A stretch of 64,000 nucleotides of DNA. It comes from Neovahlkampfia damariscottae (taxonomy: Eukaryota; Heterolobosea; Selenaionea; Neovahlkampfiida; Neovahlkampfiidae). The notes below the pieces were generated by a model that saw only the letters and a program-made list of their open reading frames with translations, was not told where the DNA came from and did not search any database. This document shows, piece after piece, positions 9,977-21,161 of this stretch. Both the position numbers and the translations under genes were made by a program. The first letter of the stretch is position 1, and the number at the start of each line of letters is the position of its first letter. The DNA is taken from the NCBI GenBank assembly GCA_016618085.1, contig JABLTG010000055.1:1-64000 (forward strand), written 5' to 3'.

Positions 9977-12900
9977 TTATTCATTTCCTTCTTGATTAAT
10001 TTCTTCAATTTTCACTTTCTCATCTTGTTCAACCTTTTCCTCTGTTTTTTCCTCTTTTTCTTGTTCAATTTCTACTTTTGGTTCTTCAATTTTAACTGCA
10101 GTTTCTTTCTCTTTCTCTTCATCAACCTTTTCTTCTTCGACTTTTTTTTCTTCAATTTTCACATCTGGAAGTTCAATATTGATAGAAATGTCTTCTGTTG
10201 GTTGTTCTTCAATCACTTTAATATCAAGTGATTCAATATCCTTATGTTCATTTTCATAATGTTCCAAATCTTTTTTAAATTTCTCTGGTTGAATATCATT
10301 CATATACAAATACTGTTCAATTTGATGAGGAATTTCTCCCAACACCTCTTCAGCCAATTTTTGAGCATTTCTTTTATATTTATTAAAACTAACAAATTGA
10401 ACAATATCTCTTGTAACTTTCTTTGCGTCAGAATTGGATAATTTAGTTTCATTCCCATCAAGTTTTATCATCTCAGTAAATTTAGAAGAACCAATTCCAA
10501 CAATCACAATTGATATTGGATGATTACTTGCATCAATAATCTCGTTAATTGTTTCTGTCATATCTGAAATCAATCCATGTGTCAAAATCAACAAAATGAA
10601 ATAATTATCATCAGATAATTTTGCATAAGCTCCTGCTTTTTTGATTAATGGACTAAATTTTGAAGAACGAGATGGATTGATTGTTGTTTGTGCAGATTTA
10701 TAAGCTTTGATGACACCTTCAATTCCTTCAACTTCAGGGTTGTTATTATCACCATTGCAAGCAAACCAATCACATCCTTCAACACCAAATCCATAAACTG
10801 GATATCGATGATCAGAATCATATTTATCCAATACAGAACCCACAACTTGAATAGATTCTTCGAAGTCTGTTGTTGATTCTTCAACAGTAGCATCAACTTC
10901 TTCAATTGATTTGATGAATCTATTGATACCATAAGAAGATCCTCCAGAGAAGTCAATTGCAACCATTAAAGAAATTTCTAAACCTGATCTCAAGTAATCA
11001 AAGAAATCATAGTGTTTGGTCATTTCAATTTCCAATAAACCAGAATTAATGTACTACGTTAAATGTTAGAAAACTATCTCTTTACTGTTTTTGATTTTGA
11101 GTATTTGTCTGAATTGACAACTTCAAAAATCTTTCCTTTTGTTGTTAGTTTTAATGTTTGAAGAGTTGCAACTGCAGCTACATCACCAACGTGTGGAGAA
11201 TATTTCAAATTTTGTACTGATGATTCTACTGTTCCAACGTAACCATGATGACCTGAAGAATTGAAATCATAAATATCAAATTTGATTGGTCTTTTTGGGT
11301 CATTTTTTGCTAGAATTTTATAATTCAAAGTAAATGGTTTCCAACGTGGTTTTCTTGAAAAAAAAACAGTTTCTGTTTTGTATATCGGAACAAATGTTTC
11401 GTTATCCAAACCCAATCTCGAAACAACAAGAAATGCTATGGCAATATAAAAGAATATTATTTTCTTACGATCTAGTAAACCCATGAAATGGTCGAGGTTT
11501 TTTGCAGAAATTTTAAACAAATATTGAGTTGAACTTTCTTCATCTCCTGATCCTATAATTCCCAGAATTCCACAATTCTTGACTTTTTTGGAAGGACTTT
11601 CAATTGATTTTTGGAAGTTTCCACCTGGAGAACCAATGATATCAGCCAATGTACAAAATAAACTTCCAATCTCTTCTTGTTCTTCTACATCAATACTTCT
11701 TTCAGAATCAATGTTTAAAACAACAAATCTTAAATTTTGCTGCTCTTCAAACTTGAAATCTAACGAAATTTTTTTTTTGAATGTTGGGTTTTTTGTATTT
11801 TCACCAATTTCAGTTCTTCCAATTTCCTTCCATAAACCTCTTTCCATAATGAAACAAAGTACCAATGGGTCAGGAATTTTACCAGAAGTAGTTTCTAAAG
11901 AGCTAGAAATAATGTGTGAAAAAATTACTTTTTTAATCTTACATGCAATTGAAAGATAAATCAACATTCACTCCAGTATTTTCTGAAGTATTATTAAAGG
12001 TATCTTTTAATTCTTCCTTTTGTGTAAATTTTGCACCACCTCCAAAAAATTCATGAATGAAAAATAAAAATGGAAATTTATCTCCGAATGATTTCCAAAT
12101 GAAAGCAAAACAAATTTCAACAACAATTATCAAAGTACAAAAAACAACTAATATTCCAAAACTTACAAAAACTCCTCCGAATTTATCAAAACCAATCGAA
12201 GTTCCAGAAGCAGTTGCAGTACACCCTTGAGACGTTAAATACTTGACAATTAACAAATCGATGGTTCCACTTTCTTTTAATTGTAATACAGCTGTTGACA
12301 ATTCAGATATATATGTTGCGTTCTCAGGTGCTGCCAGAGCATAATTTGCAGGTCCAAAAACTTCACCATTTTCTTGAATATCACAAGGTGCATTTCCTGC
12401 AATAAAACTTACAATTGGAGAATCCATGATAGCAGCACCTATCTTTTTAGAACGAAGAGCAACTAATAAATCATCAAAAGTTGGATAAAGTTTCAAAAAT
12501 GGTTTGATAACTGAATAGACAGGATTGGTCAATAAAAACAAAGAGACAGCTGAATTTTCAATAGTACCTGTATAAACACCTTTCGTTATATCTCTATATG
12601 ATGATAATGATGATGTCGCGCTTGATTCTGTTAAAACATTTGTTAAATTAGCAGTATAAGATGCTGTAACAATAATCAAAAATAAATAATATCCTAAAGT
12701 CAATATTCTTGTTGCCCATGATCTTCCAGGATTTCCTAATTGTCCAGTCATTCCTAATAAAGTATTTTTTTTAATTTTTTTTTTTATTTACCAATTCCTG
12801 AATTCAGAAAAGCATTTGCCAAATTTAATTCTGGATTGTCTATTTTTGATAAACCATAAGGTGATAATAAATCATAAATCCATAATAAAATACCAACTAA

Positions 12901-13344
12901 AACGATGACTCCGACAACAGATAACCAAACTGTCCATTCAAAAGGTGACAAAAAAGATGTTAAATTAACTTTTTGTTTTTCTTTTAAACTCATTAATCTA
13001 AGTCCTATATTTAAATATGGTGATGAAAATGAGACATCTGTTGCTCTTTCAGCAGTGTACGTTAATGGAGCAAAAGTTACATCTGCTCTTTTTGAAACTA
13101 ACTCACCCATGACTCCATTCCAAGTTCCATTAATTTTTTCGCCAAATTTACCATCAGCGACAGTGTAGGATTCAAAAGTGAAGTTTGCAATTTTTGAAAT
13201 TTCTTGCATTAACTCAATCGAAAAACCAGTAGTTCCATTGCCAGCAGAAAAGGGCGAAATTTCAACTAAAACGTTCTTCAAAACCACACAGTGGTGGATT
13301 TGAAAAAGAAGTAGAAGAGAAAGAAGCAAAAATATTTTCCTCAT
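9977..13344 (-). CDS. Ionotropic glutamate receptor-copine fusion, copy 1
   Basis: Five exons, 13344-12792, 12753-11943, 11902-11469, 11435-11086 and 11053-9977, total 3225 bases (1074 residues, frame kept at every junction). Signal peptide (1-19), ligand-binding lobe S1 with NGTWNGVMGEL and the ligand Arg in PLTYTAER, membrane helix M1 (about 132-155), pore loop LNSGIGMTGQLG, M3 with the gating motif SYTANL, lobe S2 with acidic ligand residue in IMDSP and a Cys pair, M4 (about 378-403). There is no N-terminal ATD. Exon 2 runs without a break into the first strand of a copine C2A domain (VDLSFNC). C2A (about 448-590), C2B (GLLDPFLVVSRLG, SGHHGYVG) and the copine vWA domain (NSG...HYDFFDYLRSG, VAIDFSGGSS, DKYDSDHRYPVYGFG) follow, then a Glu/Lys-rich tail. 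The topology puts copine in the cytosol. Several C2 calcium ligands are replaced. CCAAT lies 32 bases upstream. Confidence 0.88.
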
Positions 13345-13458
13345 CTTCTCTATTTTTTACTGGTAACTTCCACTTTATTGGTCAATTGAAACAATATTTG
13401 AATGGTCGAAAAAACTCCGTTCCCAAGTTCGTTGATGAAAAATGAAAATTCACCGAAA

Positions 13459-16400
13459 TTAAATAGTTTTATGACTTTCTTCATTTGTCAAATGTTCAAC
13501 TTCATCAAGTAAATTCTGTTCCTCAACTGAATCAACATTCTTTGAAGGAACTTTTTTTAACATTGGATCCATATTTGTCAATTCAATTGTTATTTCATCT
13601 GTGTTTTTCATTTCCAATAATTTCAAATAGCTTTGATTATTTTTACGTTTCAAATGTTTATGATAATGTGTCGGAGGTATTTTATGAATATAAACATATT
13701 CTTCAATTTGATTTGGAATGACATGCAAAACATCTTGAGATAATTTTTGAGGACTTTTCTTATATAAGTTAAAATCAAAAAAATGAACAATATCTCTCAT
13801 TCCTAATTTCTCTTTGTTCTTGAAAACAAATTCTTTTTGATCTAAATCAATCATTTTCTTAAAATTGTTGTTTCCAATTCCAACAATAACAATGGTCAGA
13901 GGGTTGACACTGGCTTGAAGAATTTGTGATATAGTTTCATTCATATCATCAATAGATCCTTGGGTAACTATTAAAAGAATGTAATAACTCTTTGAAGTCA
14001 TTCCTGAATAAATTCCTGCTCTTTGAATGGTTGGAGCAAATTTTGATTTCATTGCAGGTCTTTGTGCTATACTCGCTTTTTTATACACTTTTAAAATTTC
14101 ATCAACGCCTGAAACTTCAGGAGCTTGATTGTTTCCATTACAAGCAAACCAATCACAATCTTTCACACCAAACCCATAAACAGGGTATTTATGATCAGAA
14201 TCATAACGATCTAAAATGGACCCAATTACTTTAATTGATTCTTCGAAGTCATCTTTGAAATCAGTATCTTCTTCATCCAAAGGAGAGTGGAATTTATTTT
14301 GAGTTGTTCCATTCTTACCATAAGAGAAATCAATTGCAACCATCAGAGAAATTTCCATTCCACTTCGTAAATAATCAAAGAAATCATAATGTTTAGTTGC
14401 TGACATCATCAAAATTCCAGAATTTTGATACTTTTTAATGTTAAATTCTCTTTTTATCTTACATTTCCAAATTTCTCTTTTTGGTAACTGTCGATAATTT
14501 CTTGAGGAACTTGATTCAAAATTTCTTTTAAATTTGTTTCAAGGGATCCAATAAGAAAATGATTTCCTGATCTATTATAGTCGTAGACATCAATTTTAAT
14601 TGGTCTTTCTGCATCATTTTCACATAAAATTTTTTGATTCAACATGAATTTCTTCCATTTTGGATGGTTATTCATAAAAATAGGTTCTGATTTATATACA
14701 GGGTAAAAAGTGTCTCCATCAAGACCCAGTCTAGAAATCACAATAAAAGCTAGTTCAAGAATTAATTTTGTTTTTTCTAACCATCTGCAACTCTTAAGAA
14801 TGTTTGAATTTTTGTCGCAGAGATGTCAAACAAATATTGAACAGAATCATCAGCATCTCCTTCAGCATCAATAGTCAATATCCCGCATTCTTTTTTTTCA
14901 TCTGATGAATGAATCAAAGGCCTTGAATAATTCATTCCTGCAGATCCAATTATATCAGCAATAGAACAATAAAGACTGCCAATTTCAATTTGATTCTCAA
15001 CATTCATTTCTTCCAAAGGATTTATGTCCAAGACAACAAATCTCAAATCAACTTCATCTTCAAGTCGAAAATGAAGATAAACTTTTTTTTTGAATGTTGG
15101 ATTTTTGGTAAATCCATGAAGTTCAGTTTTCGCAATTTGAGTCCAAAAACCTCTTTGCATACGAAAAACAATAATCATTGGATTTGGAACATTTCCAGAA
15201 ATTGTGTCCAAAGATCTATTGTTAATGATATTTTTAATCTTACACACAACTTAATGACAAGTTGATATTTGATCCAACGTGTTGTTCGGGATTATTGAAT
15301 TTTATTGATTTTGGCTCCTCTGGTATTTGTGTATAGCCACCAAAAAAAATATGAATCTCACGAAGCCATGGAAATTTATCTCCAAATAATTTATAGATAA
15401 AATTGAAAATGATTTCAATAATAATGATGCAAGTGCAAAAAATTACCAAAAATCCAAAGCACATAAAAACACCACCAAAAGTTTCAAAACCAATAGAAGC
15501 AGTTGAAGTAGTGGAAACACAATCTGTTGGAGATAACCACCTTGAAATCAATTCATCTATTTTTCCATTTTCTTTTAATTTCATTAGTGCTTGGGATATT
15601 TGATTTTGATAGATTGAATTATTTGTCATCGCTACTGCATAATTTCCAAAATCAAAATTTTCTTTTAGTTCCTGTGTATCACATGGATATGATTTTGAGT
15701 AGTACCCTATTATTGGAGAATCAAAAATTAAATAATCAATTTCTTTCATTCTTAATGCTTTAATCAGTACCTCAAAGGTTTTGTAATACTTTATATTACC
15801 TTTGAAATTTTGGAAAATTGATTTTGTCAAATATATCTCTGATGCTGAATTTTGAACTGTTCCAATGATTTTACCAGCTTTAATATCAGAAAATGAAGTT
15901 ATTTGAGTGGTTGAAGATGGTGTTGTTAAAACATTTGTTAAATTAGCAGTATAAGATGCTGTAACAATAATCAAAAATAAATAATATCCTAAAGTCAATA
16001 TTCTTGTTGCCCATGATCTTCCAGGATTTCCTAATTGTCCAGTCATTCCTAATAAAGTATTTTTTTTAATTTTTTTTTTTATTTACCAATTCCTGAATTC
16101 AGAAAAGCATTTGGNNNNNNNNNNNNNNNNNNNNNNNNNNNNNNNNNNNNNNNNNNNNNNNNNNNNNNNNNNNNNNNNNNNNNNNNNNNNNNNNNNNNNN
16201 NNNNNNNNNNNTATCCTAAAGTCAATATTCTTGTTGCCCATGATCTTCCAGGATTTCCTAATTGTCCAGTCATTCCTAATAAAGTATTTTTTTTAATTTT
16301 TTTTTTTATTTACCAATTCCTGAATTCAGAAAAGCATTTGGCAAGTTCAATTCTGGGTTGTCTATTTTTGATAAACCGTAAGGTGATGCTGTATCAAATA

Positions 16401-16860
16401 TCCACAACAAAAGACCAACTAACAATATAACTCCGATGACTGAAATCCAAACATTCCAAGAAAATGGAAGCAAGAATGATTCCAAAACTGGTTTTACTTT
16501 TTTTTTTAATTCCATTAGACGCAATCCTACATTTAAGTAAGGAAGAGAAAATTGAACAACTTCAGCTCTTTCAGATGTTTCAGTGAATGGAGCAAAAGAT
16601 ACAGATGCTTTGCCTGAAATTAAATCTTGAATAATTCCTGACCAACTTCCGTTTATTTTATCACCAAATTTACCATCTGCCACAACATAAGGTTCAAAAG
16701 TTATGTTGTTCAATAATTTTTCAACCTCACTCATCAGTTCGTATGAAAAACCTCCTCCTTTTGACGAATTAGTAAAAGGTTTAATATCTATTAGTACTGA
16801 CTTTAGTACTACTGAGTTGCATAACTGTATCAGCAGAAGTGAATAAATCAGTTTCAACAT
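13459..16860 (-). CDS. Ionotropic glutamate receptor-copine fusion, copy 2
   Basis: Five exons, 16860-16314, 16048-15244, 15215-14782, 14749-14463 and 14430-13459. They total 3045 bases (1014 residues) once the gap artefact at 15985-16341 is collapsed. Layout and intron positions are those of copy 1, and exon 3 has exactly the same length (434). Signal peptide, S1 with DGKFGDKINGSWSG and the ligand Arg in PFTETSER, M1, pore loop, M3 SYTANLTNVLT, S2 with LIFDSP and a Cys pair, and M4 are present, then C2A starting NINLSLSC within the same exon, C2B (ADAFIVISRLG), and vWA (NSG...KHYDFFDYLRSG, DRYDSDHKYPVYGFG). The acidic tail of copy 1 is shorter here. It lies 114 bases upstream of copy 1 as a head-to-tail tandem. 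The pore/M3 segment is identical in DNA to copy 1 while the rest is strongly diverged. Confidence 0.85.
15985..16114 (-). repeat. False contig-end duplication, left copy
   Basis: These 130 bases (start of exon 2, intron 1 and end of exon 1 of fusion copy 2) recur without a mismatch at 16212-16341, on the other side of the 97-N gap. Left and right copies are exactly what two overlapping contig ends would look like if scaffolded with a gap instead of merged. Confidence 0.85.
16115..16211. other. Assembly gap, 97 N
   Basis: A run of 97 undetermined bases inside the second channel-copine gene, flanked by a perfect 130-base direct repeat. Deleting the gap and one repeat copy restores a gene with the same exon structure as its neighbour, so probably no sequence is missing. 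Confidence 0.95.
16212..16341 (-). repeat. False contig-end duplication, right copy
   Basis: Perfect copy of 15985-16114. The reading frame of exon 1 (16860-16314) runs smoothly into this copy, and exon 2 runs smoothly out of the left copy, as expected if they are the same locus sequenced twice. Confidence 0.85.
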
Positions 16861-16925
16861 TTGTCAGCCAATGAAATTCAAAAGCTCAAAAAGGAAGAAA
16901 ATTAAATATTTTTTTTGAAGAAATT

Positions 16926-18289
16926 TTAATTTGACAATAATTTTTTCAATAAATCAACATAAACACGAATTCCATTGAGATAAACATCTTTGTGAAGAAA
17001 TTCATTATGATCATGCAACAAGACAGGAGTGTTGATCATTGGAGAAAATCCTATCATTGTAACACCAACATCTCTATATATTCTTGAATCTGTTGAAGCA
17101 GGAAATATTGTAGCATCCATCTTTAAATCATTTTCTTCAAAAAAGTTTTCAATTAATTTCATCCACTAAATGATCATTAGTTATTTCAAGAAATATGAAT
17201 TACTTTGTTGTCAAAACTTGTAACAGGATTTACAGAATCACTTGAAGAACCATGTTTAAACTCATATGAAACACCTGTTTCATTTGTCCATGAATTAAGA
17301 AGTTTTAACATTTCACTTAAATGAACTTGAGGTGGGATTCTGATGTCACATCCAACTTCAATTTTAGCTGGAATAACATTAATAGCAGATAAATCACCTC
17401 CCTTGAAACCTGTTAAATTTATGGTGACGACTTCTCCTCTTTTGATTTTTCTTAATTTTTTTTCTCTGATTTGTGACTCACGAAATTCATAAACTTTTGA
17501 CATGAATCTCATAAGTTTTTCTGCAGCAGTATTTTCTGTAAATGAAGATCCATGTCCTACTGCACCTTCAAACTTAACAATCAACCACCAAGGCATACGT
17601 TCACCATAAAACACAGGATAGGTATCTGTTGGTGATGCAAGTCCTTCATCAAGTCCAAATTCCACATTCATTTCATTTTTAAAGAATTCACTTTTTGCTA
17701 ATTCACCAGCTCCATCTGAACCTCCAATTTCTTCATCTGGAACATAAACAACATAAACATTCATTTGTGGTTGAAAACCTGACATTTTTAATTTTTCAAC
17801 AGCTTCTAAATATTGCATTCCAACACTTTTCATATCTTGAGTTCCTCTTCCAATGATTCTGCCATCAGGGTGAAGTGTTGCATAAAATGGATCTGAAATC
17901 CATTGTTCAGGATTTGCTAGAACAACATCCATATGTGAATTCAACATAATTGATTTTCTTTTTGGGTCTTTTCCTTTCCATTTTAAAATTACAACAGGTT
18001 TATCTTTGAGAAACTTTTGAGAAAATAAATTTTTTTTTTTTTTTACTTCTTTGACTTGAAATTCTAATCCAATTCTTATAGCTTGGATTCTTAAGAAATT
18101 AACAGTTTTTGTGTAATCAACATTTGGCTGAGCTGTTTTTATACGAAGGTAATCAAGAAATCTATGAATAACAACTTGTTCTGTTTTTTCAACTGTTTCT
18201 GAGTTGATTTTGATCTCAACAGATTCAGTAGCTATTAAAGCAGACAAAAATAAAATGAAAAAAATTTTGTTTTGCAGTTGACCAAACAT
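16926..18289 (-). CDS. Aminoacylase-1-like M20 metallopeptidase, secreted
   Basis: Two exons, 18289-17204 and 17165-16926, encode 441 residues. Family M20A enzymes such as aminoacylase-1 remove acyl groups from N-acyl amino acids with two zinc ions. Visible are the zinc/catalytic blocks LNSHMDVV, GRGTQDMK, PDEEIGG and, in exon 2, PASTDSR...GVTMIGFSPM and TPVLLHDHNEFLH; the last matches the aminoacylase-1 C-terminus closely. Unlike cytosolic ACY1, it begins with a hydrophobic signal sequence (MFGQLQNKIFFILFLSALIA), so it is probably secreted or lumenal. A longer frame from a TTG exists, but CCAAT (18305-18309) lies just before the ATG used. It could also be a carboxypeptidase of the same family. 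Confidence 0.87.
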
Positions 18290-18415
18290 CTCCGAACAAA
18301 TCAACCAATAATTTCAGGTTAAAAAAAAATAGAAAATTTAAAATGAATTGTGAGTTGAAATACTTCAATTTGAAACATAAATAATGTTTTATTGCTTAAA
18401 AAAATATTCAATTTT

Positions 18416-18997
18416 TTAATCCCACTCAGGAACATTTTTCACATCATATTTTGAATTTTTAGCAGCCAAAAAATTACTTTCTCTGAAACAAACAATAACA
18501 AAATTACAAGGTGAAAATAATAATCCAACAAAACCTAAAACAACCAAAGCAATTTGAAGACTCCATAGAACTTCACAAGAGTCTGATCTATATAAAGCTA
18601 AAAATATACAACCCCATATACAAATTCCAAGTTTTAAAATGAAAAAAAAAATTGAAAAAAATCTTGAAAGGATTGATAAAAAACGATACTGAAAAAAAAA
18701 AAATAAACCAACAAAAATAGGTTCAAGTAAATTAATTGAAGTATATACTGTCACCCAAATAGTTAAAGGATAACATTTTATGACGTATACAAATCCTATG
18801 GTGTATCCTACAAATATTTGTGGTATACACCAAACTAAAAACCAAAATAGACAATTGAGTTTTAGTACTCTTGATATTCCAGCAAATTTATCTTTTACTG
18901 TGTTTTGTTTTACATGCTCATATTGGAGTCCTTCTGGTTGACGAAATTCTTCAGTGAATCCACCAGCGTCATCAGTGTTGAAGTCGTACAACTCCAT
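18416..18997 (-). CDS. Four-pass membrane protein, unknown
   Basis: A protein of 193 residues starting MELYDFNTDD. A polar N-terminus of about 45 residues is followed by four hydrophobic helices: near residues 48-75, 80-100, 105-140 (Phe-rich, perhaps two passes) and 150-180. The C-terminus is short and polar. I recognise no family. CCAATCA in gene sense lies about 10 bases before this ATG (19014-19008), which favours it over an upstream in-frame ATG at 19039. Single exon. Confidence 0.6.
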   Translation of the reverse strand: MELYDFNTDDAGGFTEEFRQPEGLQYEHVKQNTVKDKFAGISRVLKLNCLFWFLVWCIPQIFVGYTIGFVYVIKCYPLTIWVTVYTSINLLEPIFVGLFFFFQYRFLSILSRFFSIFFFILKLGICIWGCIFLALYRSDSCEVLWSLQIALVVLGFVGLLFSPCNFVIVCFRESNFLAAKNSKYDVKNVPEWD

Positions 18998-19074
18998 TGT
19001 TCGAAATGATTGGTGGAAAAAAAAACTAATTTTATTCATTTTTTTTTTTTGAAATTTGGTTCATTTTTGAAATT

Positions 19075-21141
19075 TTATTCATTTAATTTTTTGTATTGTT
19101 GAGCGAAGAAAATTAAATTACTTGGTGAACTCTTTTCAGAATCAACTAACTCTTTGATGACTTGATTAAAAACTTCAATAATTTCATCTTTGGGAGGATT
19201 TATTGATAAACCAATACTCAAAAAATAAGCCAATGATGATGAAATCGAAAATTCTCCAAATTTTGAAACATAAATTTGTAAGTATTCCAATAAATAATTA
19301 AAATCTTCATCTGTTTGGATTACCGAAAAGAAATAACCAGCAATCTCTGAAGAACGAATTGAATCATTTGTGTTGTTTGAAGATTCAATCATCTCTTGTA
19401 GCACGATTTTAATAAATTTATGAACTCCAATGATGTCAAATATAAAAGCAATATTGATAAAATCTAGTTGTTGATTTGAAAAAACTTTTTTGAACTCTTC
19501 TTTCAATGATAAAGAAGGAGATGTCAAAAATTTTTTTTTAATAAAAATTTCGTTTTCATCTAATTTTGACATAGAATATCGTGTTAATGTGTCACAGAAA
19601 TCTCCAAATGTTTCATTGTAAACTTGAAGTAAGTTTTTATCACTTTTAAAAATTTCAACAATTCGATAATTTGAGGAGATGATTTCACCAAAAGTGTACT
19701 TTTTGAATTTTGAATTTTTAACTTCATTTGATAAAGAATCTATTACAGGGGATTCTGGATTGAATGTAATTCCAAATACTAAAGAACTAAACCAAGAAAT
19801 TGTATCTGATTTTTGTTGAGTTGAATTCTTCTTCAATATTTTGACAAAGATGTTTCTATTGATTGTTAATAAATTGAAACGAATAATTATTGAAAATAAT
19901 AACTGAAAATAATCAGAATAATTTCCTGTTTTCTTTGATTCTAATTGAATTAAATTTATCAAAAGAACATCCAATAAATCAATAATTTTACCATGAAAAT
20001 GAACAAAATCTAAGAATTTCTCACCTTCATTTAACAAGCTTACAAAAGCATTCAAATTTTTTCCATCTTGTAAACAATTGGTTTCAAAAATGAATTTGAT
20101 AATTTCTGATTGGTGCTCAACATTCCCTTGTCTTATTAATTCAACACATTTTGATATGGTTTTAATTGATATTTCTGTTTTCTTATTGAAATAGTGTTTT
20201 TTAATCTTTTGAAATACTTCTTCATCAAAATTCAAAGTCGAAAAAATTTCAAGAGCTTCATTGATTTCTATTTCATCAACAATAATTTCATCCAATAATT
20301 TTGGCAATTTCCAAAAAAAAAATAATTGTGAAATATATTCATCTTCTGGTTTAACAGAGTATTTTAAAATACCAAGCCAAATTTGAACCAAAAATGATGA
20401 ATTATTCATCTTTTTAAATTTTTGAAAATTCTTTAACACTTCTTTTGACTTGTTAAAATTCAAATGTTCAATAAAAACAGGTTTGATTTCTAATTGGAAT
20501 AATAATTCTAATGCTTTCCAACTTTTTCCAAAAAAATTTGGTGAAAATGAATCCTTGGTTGAGTTTTGTTTTTTTTCTAAAATGTTATATAATTTATCTG
20601 AAATATATTGATTTTCAAATGAATCAAGTTGTGTTTTTAATAATTTTTCATCAAAATCTAGCTTTTCTAAGAGTTCAATACACTTTTGTAAATTTTCATT
20701 TTCTTCAGCATTCATTAAATCTTTGTTTCCAAAAAACTGTAAAAATTGAAATAAAAAAGATTCATGATGAACAACTTGGTCAATATCATGCTTTCTTTTA
20801 CGATTTTTATTTGTCATTTGAGGTAAAAATTCTTCAAATATTTCAAAACAAAGAGTCATAAAATTTTCATTTTCAAAAGTTTGTGAATTTTTTGATAACT
20901 CTTCAAAGAAAATAAATTCAGGTATAAATTCAGTTGAGATACAATGTTTCAATAGTGTAGATAAATATTCACTTGGGCAAAATCCTTGTGATAATATGTT
21001 TATAAAGATTTGGGATAAAGTTTGTTTTGCGTTGTAAATATTTTCTTTTTGGATAATTTCATGAAGATTTTTTGTCAATAAAGATGGATCTGAATGTTTA
21101 TTCCAAATTTCTAAAATTCTTTCTTCCAACAACTTGGTCAT
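19075..21141 (-). CDS. Large helical protein, possibly Mediator tail subunit
   Basis: An intronless gene for 688 residues, almost entirely alpha-helical with repeated Leu/Ile/Phe spacing like an ARM/HEAT-type solenoid, and one basic run (NKNRKRKHDID, about residue 115) that could be a nuclear signal. The phrase SFLVQIWLGIL...SQLFFFWKLPKLLDEI resembles the region of Mediator Med5/Med24 around their 'W...KLP' signature; I consider this a guess. The start ATG 21141 is chosen because the frame further up opens only at a TTG and CCAATCA (21162-21168) sits 20 bases before the ATG. Confidence 0.55.
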   Translation of the reverse strand: MTKLLEERILEIWNKHSDPSLLTKNLHEIIQKENIYNAKQTLSQIFINILSQGFCPSEYLSTLLKHCISTEFIPEFIFFEELSKNSQTFENENFMTLCFEIFEEFLPQMTNKNRKRKHDIDQVVHHESFLFQFLQFFGNKDLMNAEENENLQKCIELLEKLDFDEKLLKTQLDSFENQYISDKLYNILEKKQNSTKDSFSPNFFGKSWKALELLFQLEIKPVFIEHLNFNKSKEVLKNFQKFKKMNNSSFLVQIWLGILKYSVKPEDEYISQLFFFWKLPKLLDEIIVDEIEINEALEIFSTLNFDEEVFQKIKKHYFNKKTEISIKTISKCVELIRQGNVEHQSEIIKFIFETNCLQDGKNLNAFVSLLNEGEKFLDFVHFHGKIIDLLDVLLINLIQLESKKTGNYSDYFQLLFSIIIRFNLLTINRNIFVKILKKNSTQQKSDTISWFSSLVFGITFNPESPVIDSLSNEVKNSKFKKYTFGEIISSNYRIVEIFKSDKNLLQVYNETFGDFCDTLTRYSMSKLDENEIFIKKKFLTSPSLSLKEEFKKVFSNQQLDFINIAFIFDIIGVHKFIKIVLQEMIESSNNTNDSIRSSEIAGYFFSVIQTDEDFNYLLEYLQIYVSKFGEFSISSSLAYFLSIGLSINPPKDEIIEVFNQVIKELVDSEKSSPSNLIFFAQQYKKLNE

Positions 21142-21161
21142 GTTTGGAAACCAAAAGTTGA

